From NCBI GenBank assembly GCA_022482925.1, contig JAKVOG010000011.1:1-64000 (forward strand): DNA of 64,000 bases, in the 5' to 3' direction. The position numbers and the translations under genes are program-made. The DNA is from Selenomonas sp. Lineage in GTDB: Bacteria > Bacillota > Negativicutes > Selenomonadales > Selenomonadaceae. The notes under the pieces were generated by a model. That model was not told where the DNA came from. It did no database searches and saw only the letters and a program-made list of their open reading frames with translations. Position 1 is the first letter of the stretch, and every line of letters begins with the position of its first letter. Positions 30,162 to 39,673 of this stretch are shown in pieces.

Positions 30162-31418
30162 ATGAAAGCAATATATCTGGATTGTTTCTCAGGTCTTAGT
30201 GGGAATATGCTGTTGGGAGCATTTTTGCAGGCCGGGGTGCCGTCTGCCTGGCTGGAGCAGGAACTGGCCAAACTGCCGATTGCGGATGAGTTCCGGCTGG
30301 TCGTGGATGAGGTCAGCAAGAATGGTATCCAGTCCGTGTATGTGGATGTACAGCTGACGGCAGCTGAGGCTGAGGCCGGCCATGAGCATCACCATCATCA
30401 TGCGCACAATTATGAGCACGATCATGCACATGAGCATGCACCGCATGTCCATCGCACGATGAAGGATATCCGGACGATGCTGGAATCCTCAACCTTATCG
30501 ATGGCCGTCAAGCAGCAGGCACTGGCTATTTTTCAGGAAGTGGCTGAAGCGGAGGGCAAGGTCCATGGCAAGCCGGCCGATGAGGTCAATTTCCATGAGG
30601 TGGGGGCGACAGACTCCATCGTGGATATCGTAGGGACCGCCATCTGCCTGGATTATCTGGAAATCGAGAAAGTGTTTGCCTCGAGACTCAATGTTGGCAG
30701 CGGCTTTGTGCATTGTGCGCATGGCATCATGCCGGTACCGGCACCGGCGGTAGCTGAGCTGCTGAAGGACTGGCAGTGGGTACAGCAGGGAGCGGAGAAG
30801 GAACTGACGACTCCGACCGGAGCCGCGGTCGTGAAGGCCCTGGCCCACTACAGTGAGAGTCTGCCGCAGGGATTTGCCACGCAGCAGATTGCCTATGGTG
30901 CGGGGACATGGGACCTCGATATCCCGAATGTCGTACGGCTCTATGTTGGTGAGTATCAGGGGGCGCAGAGTGCCCGTCAGTACATCCTGGAGACCAATAT
31001 CGACGATATGAATCCGCAGATCTATGGCTATCTTTATGAGCGCCTGCTGGCGGCTGGTGCATTGGATGTCTGGACCACTGCTATTTATATGAAGAAAAAT
31101 CGTCCGGCACAGCAGCTGTCGGTTCTGGTGAAGGAAACGGATCGTGCTGAGTGTGCAGCCATCATCTTTCAGGAGACCACCAGCATTGGGCTGCGGGTCC
31201 TGCCGGTCGGGCAGCGGCTCGAGGCCTCCCGTCATACGGCAAAGGTGGAGACGAAATATGGCATGGTGAACTGCAAGGTCAGCGCCTGGCAGGGGCAGCT
31301 GGTCAATGTCTCAGTGGAGTATGAGGACTGCCGTCGTCTGGCCGGAGAGCATGGCGTTCCACTCAAGCAGGTTCAGCAGGAAGCACAGCGGGTCTTCCAT
31401 GATCGACTGGGTGACTGA
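30162..31418 (+). CDS. larC: Nickel-pincer cofactor cyclometallase LarC
   Basis: 418 residues. LarC inserts nickel in the last step of nickel-pincer nucleotide synthesis. The opening YLDCFSGLSGNMLLGAFLQ is typical. A His-rich stretch at about residues 74-97, with more than ten His, is a likely nickel store. The conserved FHEVGATDSIVDIVG and the C-terminal ETNIDDMNPQIYGYL are present. In Lactiplantibacillus this protein is made by a ribosomal frameshift between two frames; here it is one open frame. No larA or larE is in the window. Confidence 0.94.
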   Translation: MKAIYLDCFSGLSGNMLLGAFLQAGVPSAWLEQELAKLPIADEFRLVVDEVSKNGIQSVYVDVQLTAAEAEAGHEHHHHHAHNYEHDHAHEHAPHVHRTMKDIRTMLESSTLSMAVKQQALAIFQEVAEAEGKVHGKPADEVNFHEVGATDSIVDIVGTAICLDYLEIEKVFASRLNVGSGFVHCAHGIMPVPAPAVAELLKDWQWVQQGAEKELTTPTGAAVVKALAHYSESLPQGFATQQIAYGAGTWDLDIPNVVRLYVGEYQGAQSARQYILETNIDDMNPQIYGYLYERLLAAGALDVWTTAIYMKKNRPAQQLSVLVKETDRAECAAIIFQETTSIGLRVLPVGQRLEASRHTAKVETKYGMVNCKVSAWQGQLVNVSVEYEDCRRLAGEHGVPLKQVQQEAQRVFHDRLGD

Positions 31419-31459
31419 TCACCGGAAAGTTTTCACGGATCGGCAACGTTCTGGCTGAG

Positions 31460-31488
31460 TTGACAAATGCGAAGCCTCCCGATACAAT
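31460..31488 (+). promoter_or_regulatory. Promoter of the sugar-phosphate isomerase gene
   Basis: TTGACA (31460-31465), 17 bases, TACAAT (31483-31488), close to the sigma-70 consensus. It lies between the larC stop and the next gene. Confidence 0.75.
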
Positions 31489-31520
31489 CAAGACAACAGA
31501 GTTTTGGTTTTATCGGGAGG
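31475..31520 (+). promoter_or_regulatory. Inverted repeat spanning promoter and ribosome site
   Basis: CCTCCCGATA (31475-31484) is perfectly repeated in inverse at 31511-31520 and followed by TTTTTATT. The right arm is the GGGAGG ribosome site of the isomerase gene; the left arm overlaps the -10 box. In read-through RNA from larC it would act as a terminator or mask the ribosome site. RNA started at the local promoter would lack the left arm. Confidence 0.6.
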
Positions 31521-31528
31521 TTTTTATT

Positions 31529-31990
31529 ATGAAGATTGCAATGGCAAATGATCATGCAGGTACCGCGCTCAAGAATGAGATCAAGGCGTATCTGGAGAGC
31601 GAGGGGCATGAGGTCAAGGATTTCGGCACGTATGACAATGAATCCTGCGACCTGTCGGATTTCGTCTATCCGGCGGCACTGGCTGTGGCCAAAGGGGAGT
31701 GCGACTGTGGTGTTTTTGTGGATGGCGTCGGCTATGGCAGCGCGATGATCGCCAACAAGCTGAATGGCATCTATGCCGTAGTCTGCCAGGATCCGTTCTG
31801 TGCCCAGCTGGCCCGTCAGCATAACGACTCGAATGTCCTGTGCCTGGGCGGCAAGATCATCGGCGGTGCCATCGCCATGGAGACGGTAAAGACCTGGATG
31901 CATACGGATCCGCTGACGGCTGATAAGTACGTCCGCCGTGTGCAGAAGGTCAAGGCGATCAATGACAAGCATTGTATACCTGTAAAGTAA
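31529..31990 (+). CDS. RpiB/LacA/LacB-family sugar-phosphate isomerase
   Basis: 153 residues, Rossmann-like isomerase of the ribose-5-phosphate isomerase B family (KIAMANDHAGTALKNEI at the start). The active-site segment that reads CGTGIG in RpiB is VDGVGYGSAMIANK here, so the catalytic Cys is replaced; LacA subunits of galactose-6-phosphate isomerase also lack it. The conserved RQHNDSNVLCLGGKIIG is present. Substrate therefore unclear. ATG 31529 follows GGGAGG. Confidence 0.85.
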   Translation: MKIAMANDHAGTALKNEIKAYLESEGHEVKDFGTYDNESCDLSDFVYPAALAVAKGECDCGVFVDGVGYGSAMIANKLNGIYAVVCQDPFCAQLARQHNDSNVLCLGGKIIGGAIAMETVKTWMHTDPLTADKYVRRVQKVKAINDKHCIPVK

Positions 31991-32079
31991 GCGGCGGCAA
32001 TGAAACGGTCACAATGGACTTGACTTTTCACGTTTTTATCCGTAATATATTCGAATACGACGAAAAAAACGGTTTGAAA

Positions 32080-32108
32080 TTGACAAAGGGCAAACCGGCC
32101 GCTATAAT
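32080..32108 (+). promoter_or_regulatory. Promoter of yceD-rpmF
   Basis: TTGACA (32080-32085), 17 bases, TATAAT (32103-32108): a perfect consensus pair 20 bases before yceD. Confidence 0.85.
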
Positions 32109-32128
32109 GGATTGAGGTTGATGCTGAA

Positions 32129-32632
32129 ATGATGAACATTAATATTGCTGAATTAAATACCGATTTAGGCAGAGAACTTCCATTCTCTTTCACGATGACA
32201 GCTGAGCAGCTGGATGCAGTCAGTGCTGACTATGCATTCGACGGACCGATCACGGTCCGGGGCACGGTGGCTTATACAGGCACCTGCTGGCGGGTCAGTG
32301 GTCAGATCGAGGATGTGAAGACTTTTGTCTGCAATCGGTGCCTGGCGGATTGCCGGGAGCCACAGGTGCATGCGTTCGTTGAGGACTATGTACGTGAGGC
32401 AGCGGAGGAAGACAACTCTGTCAATGTGTTTGAAGGAGATTTGCTCGACATCCAGACGATGGTCCGGGATACCCTGCTTGCGGCCCAGCCGCTCAGTAAT
32501 ATCTGCAAGCCTGATTGCAAAGGGCTTTGCCCAGTGTGCGGGCATAATCTGAACGAAGGGGATTGCGGTTGCGATCGTCACGTGCCGGATCCGCGCATGG
32601 CAGCATTACAGCAATTATTACAGAAGGATTGA
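32129..32632 (+). CDS. yceD: DUF177 protein YceD
   Basis: 167 residues. YceD is a conserved partner gene of rpmF, linked to 23S rRNA accumulation and ribosome assembly in other bacteria. It has two cysteine clusters: CNRCLADC near residue 70 and CKPDCKGLCPVCG with CGC near residues 128-150, likely zinc-binding. ATG 32129, with a second ATG directly after. Co-transcribed with rpmF. Confidence 0.9.
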   Translation: MMNINIAELNTDLGRELPFSFTMTAEQLDAVSADYAFDGPITVRGTVAYTGTCWRVSGQIEDVKTFVCNRCLADCREPQVHAFVEDYVREAAEEDNSVNVFEGDLLDIQTMVRDTLLAAQPLSNICKPDCKGLCPVCGHNLNEGDCGCDRHVPDPRMAALQQLLQKD

Positions 32633-32677
32633 GTTTCTTTCATAGAAACACAGTGACTCAAAGGAGGTGTATCCGAC

Positions 32678-32857
32678 ATGGCAGTACCAAAGCGTAAAAT
32701 GTCCAAGGCTCGTCGCGACCAGCGTCGTGCAAACTGGAAATTGGAAGCTCCGGGTTTCGTATCGTGCCCGCAGTGCCACGAACCGAAGATGCCTCATCAT
32801 GTATGCCCGGAATGCGGCTACTATGATGGCAAAGAGGTCGTTAAAGCAGCTGAATAA
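32678..32857 (+). CDS. rpmF: 50S ribosomal protein L32
   Basis: 59 residues, the usual length. Opens [20 protein letters not shown], followed by a zinc ribbon with CPQCH and CPECG. ATG 32678 lies after AAGGAGGTG. It follows yceD, as in most bacteria, and precedes the fatty-acid genes. Confidence 0.97.
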   Translation: MAVPKRKMSKARRDQRRANWKLEAPGFVSCPQCHEPKMPHHVCPECGYYDGKEVVKAAE

Positions 32858-32867
32858 GCGTAGCTCA

Positions 32868-32903
32868 ATAAGCAGGACGTCCGTTGTCCTGCTTATTTTA
32901 TTG
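32868..32903 (+). terminator. Terminator of rpmF
   Basis: ATAAGCAGGAC pairs with GTCCTGCTTAT around GTCCGTT, then TTTATTG. It separates rpmF from the fapR operon. Confidence 0.88.
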
Positions 32904-32977
32904 TTTCAAATGAAGGTTTCTTACTATAATATAAAATGAATTTTCGATGAGATTTCGTGGACGGTTTGACTTTTTAC

Positions 32978-33006
32978 TTGCAATTCCCAGACATAGCCAT
33001 TATAAT
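32978..33006 (+). promoter_or_regulatory. Promoter of the fapR-fab operon
   Basis: TTGCAA (32978-32983), 17 bases, TATAAT (33001-33006). The start of transcription would be near 33013, about 12 bases before the FapR site. Confidence 0.75.
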
Positions 33007-33024
33007 AGACCATTATATGAGATT

Positions 33025-33042
33025 GTAGTAGCAGGTACTAAA
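33025..33042 (+). promoter_or_regulatory. FapR operator
   Basis: GTAGTAGCAGGTACTAAA; on the reverse strand it reads TTTAGTACCTGCTACTAC. This matches the known FapR consensus (TTAGTACCTG-N-TACTAA-like). It lies just downstream of the -10 box, where a bound repressor would block transcription. FapR releases DNA when malonyl-CoA rises, so the whole operon including fapR should be malonyl-CoA-induced. Confidence 0.88.
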
Positions 33043-33068
33043 CTGAATCGATGTGGGGGGGTGTACGA

Positions 33069-33629
33069 ATGGCACGTGTGAAGAAGAAGGTGCGCCAGCA
33101 GATGCTGTTGGATCAGGTAAAGGAAAAGCCTTTCCTGACCGATGAGGAACTGGCGAAGAGTCTGGAGGTCAGTGTCCAGACAATTCGTCTGGACCGGCTG
33201 GAACTGGGCATCCCTGAACTGCGGGGGCGCATCCGCAAGATGGCGGAGCATGCGCAGAACAAGGTAAAATCCATCCAGAGTGGTGAGGTCGTGGGTGAAC
33301 TCATCGATCTGGAGCTGGGTCATTCGGGCATCTCTTTGTTGCGCATTACCGATGACATGGTCTTTGCCAAGACGAAGATCGCCAAGGGACATTATATGTT
33401 CTCACAGGCGAATTCGCTGGCACTGGCAGTCATTGATGCGCCAATGGCGGTTACCGGCGTCGCGAACGTGAAATACAAGGTGCCGGTCCATGTGGGCGAG
33501 AAACTGATCGCCAAGGCCGAGATCGTCAAGGTTCGGGGAAATAAATTTTTTGTATGGGTCAAGACCCATAATGATACCCAGGAGGTTTTCCGCGCGAAAT
33601 TCATCATGGTTTCGTGGGGAGATAAATAA
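33069..33629 (+). CDS. fapR: Fatty-acid synthesis repressor FapR
   Basis: 186 residues. The N-terminal winged helix-turn-helix (about residues 1-60, DEELAKSLEVSVQTIRLDRLELGIPELR) binds the operator. The C-terminal hot-dog domain (FKAKI-like FAKTKIAKGHYMFSQANSLALAVIDA) binds malonyl-CoA. ATG 33069 is chosen after GTGGGGGGG. First gene of the lipid operon and presumably autoregulated. Confidence 0.95.
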   Translation: MARVKKKVRQQMLLDQVKEKPFLTDEELAKSLEVSVQTIRLDRLELGIPELRGRIRKMAEHAQNKVKSIQSGEVVGELIDLELGHSGISLLRITDDMVFAKTKIAKGHYMFSQANSLALAVIDAPMAVTGVANVKYKVPVHVGEKLIAKAEIVKVRGNKFFVWVKTHNDTQEVFRAKFIMVSWGDK

Positions 33630-33644
33630 GGGGGATATAGATTC

Positions 33645-34673
33645 GTGAAGATTGCAGTTGATGCCATGGGTGGCGATTTCGCACCAGAACAGATCGTGTT
33701 TGGTGCGGTACGCGCGGCAAAGAAATATGGTTGTGAAGTTGTGCTGGTTGGCGATGAACCGAAGATCCGGGAAGTACTCACTCATGAGTCCGGCTGGGAG
33801 AAGCTGGGCATTTCCATCCACCATACCACGCAGGTCATCGAGATGGGCGAGCACCCGGCTGATGCAGTTCGTACCAAGAAGGACTCATCGGTCGTGGTAG
33901 CAACGCGTCTCGTGAAAGATGGCGAATGCGATGCGGTCCTGTCGGCCGGGAGTACGGGTGCAGCAGTTACGGCTGCTCAGCTCATCCTGCGGCGGATCAA
34001 GGGCATCGGCCGTCCAACCATTGCTACGCCGATGCCAACACCCAAAGGCGTCACATTGCTCCTGGATTCTGGTGCGAATGTGGATTCCAAGCCGGAGCAT
34101 CTCGTGCAGAGCGGCATGATGGGTTCCATCTATGCGGAATACGTATTTGGCGTGAAGAGCCCTCGGGTCGGTCTTCTGAACATTGGTGAGGAAGAGACGA
34201 AGGGCAATGAACAGGCCAAGGCAACCTATCAGCTGCTCAAGGGCATGCATACCATCAATTTCTGTGGCAATGCAGAGGGACGCGACGTACCGAAGGGAAA
34301 CTTCGATGTCGTAATTTGTGATGGATTTGTTGGCAATGTTGTGTTAAAATTTGCAGAGGGCTTGGCCAAGACCATCCTGCGCCTGATCAAAGAGGCCATC
34401 AAGGATGGAGGAATCCTTGCCAAGCTGGGAGCTTTAATGCTGATGCCAACCCTCAAGAAGCTGGCTAAACGACTGGATGTGACAGAGTATGGCGGCGCAC
34501 CGCTTTTGGGTGTTAACGGCTGCTGTATCATCAGTCATGGGTCGTCCAATGCAAAATCCATCTGCAGTGCAATCGGGGTAGCGAATGGCTATGTCAATGG
34601 TGACGTGCTGGCGCATATCCGCGATACGCTGACGAAGGAGGAGATATTGACGAATGACGGAGAAAAGAATTAG
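33645..34673 (+). CDS. plsX: Phosphate acyltransferase PlsX
   Basis: 342 residues. Converts acyl-ACP to acyl phosphate for phospholipid synthesis, acting at the membrane. Motifs: VDAMGGDFAPEQIV at the N-terminus, VLSAGSTGA, LNIGEEETKGNEQ, and DGFVGNVVLKFAEG. GTG 33645 follows AAGGGGG. The 3' end overlaps fabH by 20 bases. Confidence 0.97.
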   Translation: MKIAVDAMGGDFAPEQIVFGAVRAAKKYGCEVVLVGDEPKIREVLTHESGWEKLGISIHHTTQVIEMGEHPADAVRTKKDSSVVVATRLVKDGECDAVLSAGSTGAAVTAAQLILRRIKGIGRPTIATPMPTPKGVTLLLDSGANVDSKPEHLVQSGMMGSIYAEYVFGVKSPRVGLLNIGEEETKGNEQAKATYQLLKGMHTINFCGNAEGRDVPKGNFDVVICDGFVGNVVLKFAEGLAKTILRLIKEAIKDGGILAKLGALMLMPTLKKLAKRLDVTEYGGAPLLGVNGCCIISHGSSNAKSICSAIGVANGYVNGDVLAHIRDTLTKEEILTNDGEKN

Positions 34674-35655
34674 TGCCGGGATCCTCGGAACTGGCTGGGC
34701 CGTGCCTGATAAGGTTGTAACGAATCAGGACCTTACCAGGCTGGTTGACACGAATGATGCCTGGATCGTCGAGCGTACGGGAATCCGGGAGCGACGCGTT
34801 GCGGAGGATATGCCGGTGTCGGAGCTGGCATACCGGGCCGCGAAAATGGCACTCGATGATGCGGGGACAGCTCCAGAGGAACTGGATCTCATCATCGTGG
34901 CAACGTTGACCCCGGATCGGGTAATCCCCTCTACGGCCTGTGTCCTGCAGGATCGGCTTGGGGCAACGCGGGCGGCAGCATTTGACCTTTCAGCGGCCTG
35001 TTCCGGCTTTGCGTATGCATCGACCGTGGCAGGGCAGTTCATCAGCAATGGCATGTACCGCAAAGTGCTGGTGATCGGAGCAGAAACACTCTCCAAGGTC
35101 GTGGACTGGACGGACCGGAATACCTGCATCCTCTTTGGTGATGGTGCGGGGGCAGCGGTCTATGGACCGGTGGAAGATGGTTACGGGCTGCTGAGCTTTG
35201 ATCTCGGCAGTGATGGCAGCGGTGCTGACGTGCTGGATATCCCATCCAGCGGCAGTCTGAATCCGGTGACCGCTCAGACACTTGCACAGCGACTGAATTT
35301 TATCCATATGGATGGCAAGGCGGTATTCCGTTTTGCGGTCGATATCATGGGGAAGACCGTAGAGTCTTCATTAGCGAAAATTGGGATGGAAAAGGAATCA
35401 ATCGATTGGCTGGTTCCACACCAGGCGAATATCCGTATTATCAAATCAGCGGCTAAGCGGCTCAAGCTGCCACTGGAAAAAGCAATTATAAATATCGAGC
35501 ATTATGGCAATATGTCAGCTGCCTCCATTCCGGTGGCACTGGCAGAAGCGGCGCATGCACATCGCTTCAAGAAAGGTGACATCATCGCCTTGGCCGGATT
35601 CGGTGCCGGCCTGACCTGGGCATCCTGCATTGTGAAATGGGCTAAGGAGGACTAA
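34654..35655 (+). CDS. fabH: 3-oxoacyl-ACP synthase III
   Basis: 333 residues. Starts fatty-acid synthesis by condensing acyl-CoA with malonyl-ACP. The catalytic triad is visible: Cys in LSAACSGFAYA (about residue 113), His in VPHQANIRII (about residue 250) and Asn in IEHYGNMSAAS (about residue 280). Overlaps plsX. Confidence 0.97.
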   Translation: MTEKRISAGILGTGWAVPDKVVTNQDLTRLVDTNDAWIVERTGIRERRVAEDMPVSELAYRAAKMALDDAGTAPEELDLIIVATLTPDRVIPSTACVLQDRLGATRAAAFDLSAACSGFAYASTVAGQFISNGMYRKVLVIGAETLSKVVDWTDRNTCILFGDGAGAAVYGPVEDGYGLLSFDLGSDGSGADVLDIPSSGSLNPVTAQTLAQRLNFIHMDGKAVFRFAVDIMGKTVESSLAKIGMEKESIDWLVPHQANIRIIKSAAKRLKLPLEKAIINIEHYGNMSAASIPVALAEAAHAHRFKKGDIIALAGFGAGLTWASCIVKWAKED

Positions 35656-35659
35656 TTGA

Positions 35660-36608
35660 ATGTTTGAAAATAACGCAATCTGTAAGTTACTGAATATAAA
35701 ATATCCGATTTTTCAGGGCGGTATGGCCTGGATCGGTACAGCCGAACTGGCTTCGGCCGTATCCAATGCAGGGTGGTCTTGGCATAATCGGTGCCGGCCA
35801 TATGCCGCCGGATGTCCTGCGTGCAGAGATCCGGAAATGCAAGGGCTGGACGGATAAACCGTTCGGTGTGAACATCATGCTCATGAGCCCGTTTGTCAAA
35901 GAAGTCATGCAGGTCGTTCTGGATGAGAAGGTTCCGGTTGTTACAACTGGTGCCGGCAATCCGGGTGAGTATGTACCGGCTCTGAAGGAAATCGGCTCTA
36001 AAGTAATTCCGGTCGTGGCTTCGGTCGCGCTTGCAAAGCGTCTCGTACGCAGCGGTGCGGATGCGGTCATTGCTGAGGGCACGGAGTCCGGCGGACATAT
36101 CGGTGAGATCACGACGATGGCACTTTTGCCACAGGTCGTTGATGCGGTTGATGTTCCGGTCATCGGTGCCGGTGGTATCGCCGATTCCCGCGGTATGGCT
36201 GCAGCTTTTGCGCTTGGCGCACAGGCCATTCAGATGGGCTCCCGCTTCGTCATGAGTGAGGAGTGCATCGCACATCCAGATTACAAAGAGATGGTCCGCA
36301 AGGCCAAGGATCGTTCGACCGTCGTCACGGGACGTACGCTGGGGCATCCGGCGCGTGTACTGGCCAATAAGCTCACGCGTAAATATGAAGAGATGGAAGC
36401 CGCTGGTGCTCCTGCTGAAGAACTCGAGCAGCTGGGTGTCGGCAGCCTGCATCGTGCCACCCATGAGGGCGATGTCCAGAATGGATCGGTCATGATTGGT
36501 GAGATTTCGGGTATGCTCGAAGACATCAAGCCGGTCAAGCAGATCATTGAAGATATTGTTGCTGGCCTGCCAGAGGTAATCAACACCATCCAGCAGGATT
36601 GTAAATAA
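35660..36608 (+). CDS. fabK: Enoyl-ACP reductase II FabK (one frameshift)
   Basis: FMN-dependent enoyl-ACP reductase completing each elongation cycle. [24 protein letters not shown] is read in one frame. After an extra G near 35772 (GCAGGGTGGTC), the rest from [15 protein letters not shown] to the end is in the next. Further motifs: [28 protein letters not shown], and [14 protein letters not shown]. About 315 residues. Position inside the fab operon, in place of fabI, supports the FabK function. Confidence 0.92.
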
Positions 36609-36624
36609 TTGGAGGTAATTCACA

Positions 36625-37569
36625 TTGAATAAGCTTGCATTCGTATTCCCGGGTCAGGGTGCTCAGACCGTTGGTATGGGCAAGGACTTTTGTGAACAGT
36701 ATGATATTGCGAAGAAGCTGTTTGCTCAGGCTGACGAAGCTCTGGGCTATTCCATCAAGGATATGTGCTTTGAAGGTCCGGCAGAGGATCTCAAGCTGAC
36801 GGCCAATACGCAGCCGGCTATCCTGACGATGAGTGTCATCGCCAACGAAATCCTTAAAGAGCATGACATCCAGCCGGATGTTGTCGGTGGTCACAGCCTG
36901 GGTGAATACTCCGCACTGGTTGCTGCTGGCGTTATGGACTTCCAGGATGCGGTTCTGCTCGTGCACAAGCGCGGTCAGTACATGCAGGAAGCTGTACCTG
37001 TTGGACAGGGCGGCATGGCTGCAATCATCGGCCTGGCTGATGAAGTCATCATCGATGCCTGCGAAAAGGCAACCAAGTCCGCTGGTGAAGTCCAGGCGGT
37101 CAACTTCAACTGCCCGGGCCAGACGGTTATTGCCGGTACGAACAAGGGCGTAGAAGCTGCTGTAGAGATCCTCAAGGAAGCTGGCGCCAAGAAGGCAGTA
37201 ATTCTGCCGGTATCGGCACCATTCCATTCCACGCTCATGAAACCGGCTGCAATCAAGCTGGCGGCTGAGCTGGACAAAGTGGAGATCCGTGACGCCGGGA
37301 TTCCGGTTGTCTCGAACTACACGGGTGAACTGGAGACCAAGGCAGAAGAAATCAAGGCAAACCTTGTCGCTCAGGCTGATCATCCGGTTAAATGGATTGC
37401 CTGCGTGAATACGATGAAGACGTTTGGCGCGGATACTTTTGTTGAAGCCGGCCCGGGCAAAACCCTCTGCGGCTTCAACCGCCGCATCGACAAGGAACTC
37501 AAGAGCATGAACGTAGAAAATCTTGAAACTTTGCAAAAAACGCTTGACTATTTCAAGGAGGTCCGCTAA
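36625..37569 (+). CDS. fabD: Malonyl-CoA:ACP transacylase
   Basis: 314 residues. Loads malonate onto ACP. FVFPGQGAQTVGMG is at the N-terminus and the nucleophile Ser is in GGHSLGEYSALVAAG near residue 92. The catalytic His is in SAPFHSTLM near residue 205. TTG 36625 follows TTGGAGG. Confidence 0.97.
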   Translation: MNKLAFVFPGQGAQTVGMGKDFCEQYDIAKKLFAQADEALGYSIKDMCFEGPAEDLKLTANTQPAILTMSVIANEILKEHDIQPDVVGGHSLGEYSALVAAGVMDFQDAVLLVHKRGQYMQEAVPVGQGGMAAIIGLADEVIIDACEKATKSAGEVQAVNFNCPGQTVIAGTNKGVEAAVEILKEAGAKKAVILPVSAPFHSTLMKPAAIKLAAELDKVEIRDAGIPVVSNYTGELETKAEEIKANLVAQADHPVKWIACVNTMKTFGADTFVEAGPGKTLCGFNRRIDKELKSMNVENLETLQKTLDYFKEVR

Positions 37570-37570
37570 T

Positions 37571-38316
<746 letters not shown>

Positions 38317-38356
38317 TATAACTATATAGGACATCAATTTAAGGAGGTGAAACTTC

Positions 38357-38587
38357 ATGGAGACTTTTAACAAAGTAAGAGATATCGTTGTTGAGCAGTT
38401 AGGTGTTGAGGCTGACGAGGTTGCCCTCGAGTCCACATTCATCGATGATTTGGGAGCTGATTCCCTGGATATCGTTGAGCTGATCATGGCTTTCGAAGAG
38501 GAATTCAACATTGAAATTCCGGACGAAGCTGCTGAGAAGATCAAGAGCGTTCAGGACGTCGTTACCTACATAGACCAGAACAAATAA
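38357..38587 (+). CDS. acpP: Acyl carrier protein
   Basis: 76 residues, acidic. The phosphopantetheine-bearing Ser is in [15 protein letters not shown] near residue 38. ATG 38357 follows TTAAGGAGGTG, a very strong ribosome site fitting the high expression of ACP. Confidence 0.98.
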   Translation: METFNKVRDIVVEQLGVEADEVALESTFIDDLGADSLDIVELIMAFEEEFNIEIPDEAAEKIKSVQDVVTYIDQNK

Positions 38588-38608
38588 GTTTGAGCGTCTT
38601 ACCTGTTT

Positions 38609-38643
38609 GAAAATCCCGTGAAACTTGTTTCGCGGGATTTTCT
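38609..38643 (+). terminator. Hairpin between acpP and the next gene
   Basis: GAAAATCCCG pairs with CGGGATTTTC over 10 bases around a 14-base loop. It has only a weak T tract. Inside the operon it may act as a partial terminator or 3' stabiliser, raising acpP RNA above the downstream genes. Confidence 0.6.
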
Positions 38644-38671
38644 CGAGGTAGGATTGATTGGAGGAGTAACA

Positions 38672-39620
38672 TTGAAACTTCCAGAGCTGAAAATTGGCAA
38701 TAAGATCGCAAGATTACCGATCCAACAGGGTGGTATGGCGATTCGCTTGTCAACGGCCCGTCTGGCGGCAGCTGTTGCAAACGAGGGCGGTATCGGCCTC
38801 ATTGCTGCATCAGGTATGAGCCATGACGAACTTCGTTATGAAATAAAGCTCGCGCGTTCGCTTACGTCTGGTATCATCGGCATCAACATCATGGTAGCAG
38901 CTCGCGACTTCGCTGGCGTCGTCAAGACGGCCATCGAGGAAGGTATTGACCTGGTCGTAGCAGGAGCTGGCTTTTCTCGTGATATGTTTGGGCTCGGCAA
39001 GGAATCCGGAACTCCGATTGTTCCGATTGTTTCTTCCGTTAAATTAGCGAAAATTTCAGAGCGTCTTGGTGCGGCAGGCAATCGTCCTTGAAGGAAAAGA
39101 AGCTGGCGGGCATCTGGGGACGGACACGTCAGTACGTGATCTCGTCGCCGATGTCAGTGCAGCCGTAAAGGTTCCGGTCATTGCGGCCGGTGGCATCCTT
39201 CATGGCCAGGACATCGTTGATATGATAAAGATGGGCGCAGGCTGGCGTCCAGATGGGATCCCGTTTTGCCTGCCTGTGAGGAATCGAATGCAGCACCGGC
39301 CCTCAAAGAATATTATCTGAAATCCAAACCGGAGGACATCGTAGTCATCCACAGCCCGGTCGGCCTGCCAGGCCGTGCCGTGCGTACGCCGTTCTCGGCG
39401 CGTGTATTGGAAGGCCCGGTTCCCCCGAAGCAGTGTGATGCCTGTCTGAAGGCGTGCCAGCATAATTTTTGTATCATTCGTGCGCTGACCCGCGCACAAG
39501 CAGGGCGACGTGGAGACGGGACTGGTCTTTACCGGCGAGTATATGCCGCAGATCGACAAGGTTCTGTCCGTTCATGAGATCTTTGAGCAGCTCAAGGCCG
39601 AGGCCGAGGCTGCCAACTGA
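38672..39620 (+). CDS. FabK-like flavin oxidoreductase in the fab operon (about four frameshifts)
   Basis: Nitronate monooxygenase/2-nitropropane dioxygenase family protein of about 316 residues. TTG 38672 follows GGAGG. ARLPIQQGGMAIRLSTARL at the N-terminus and LEGKEAGGHLGTD in the middle mark the flavin barrel. A C-terminal part with CDACLKACQHNFC is absent from FabK. Breaks occur near 39077, near 39242, near 39275 and near 39499. It is not a duplicate of the FabK at 35660 (sequence quite different). Role unknown; its site suggests a lipid-linked reaction. Confidence 0.8.
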
Positions 39621-39673
39621 TTGCAGAGGAACAAGCCGCTATAGATTGAGTGTATTGAGAGGAGTCATTCGTT

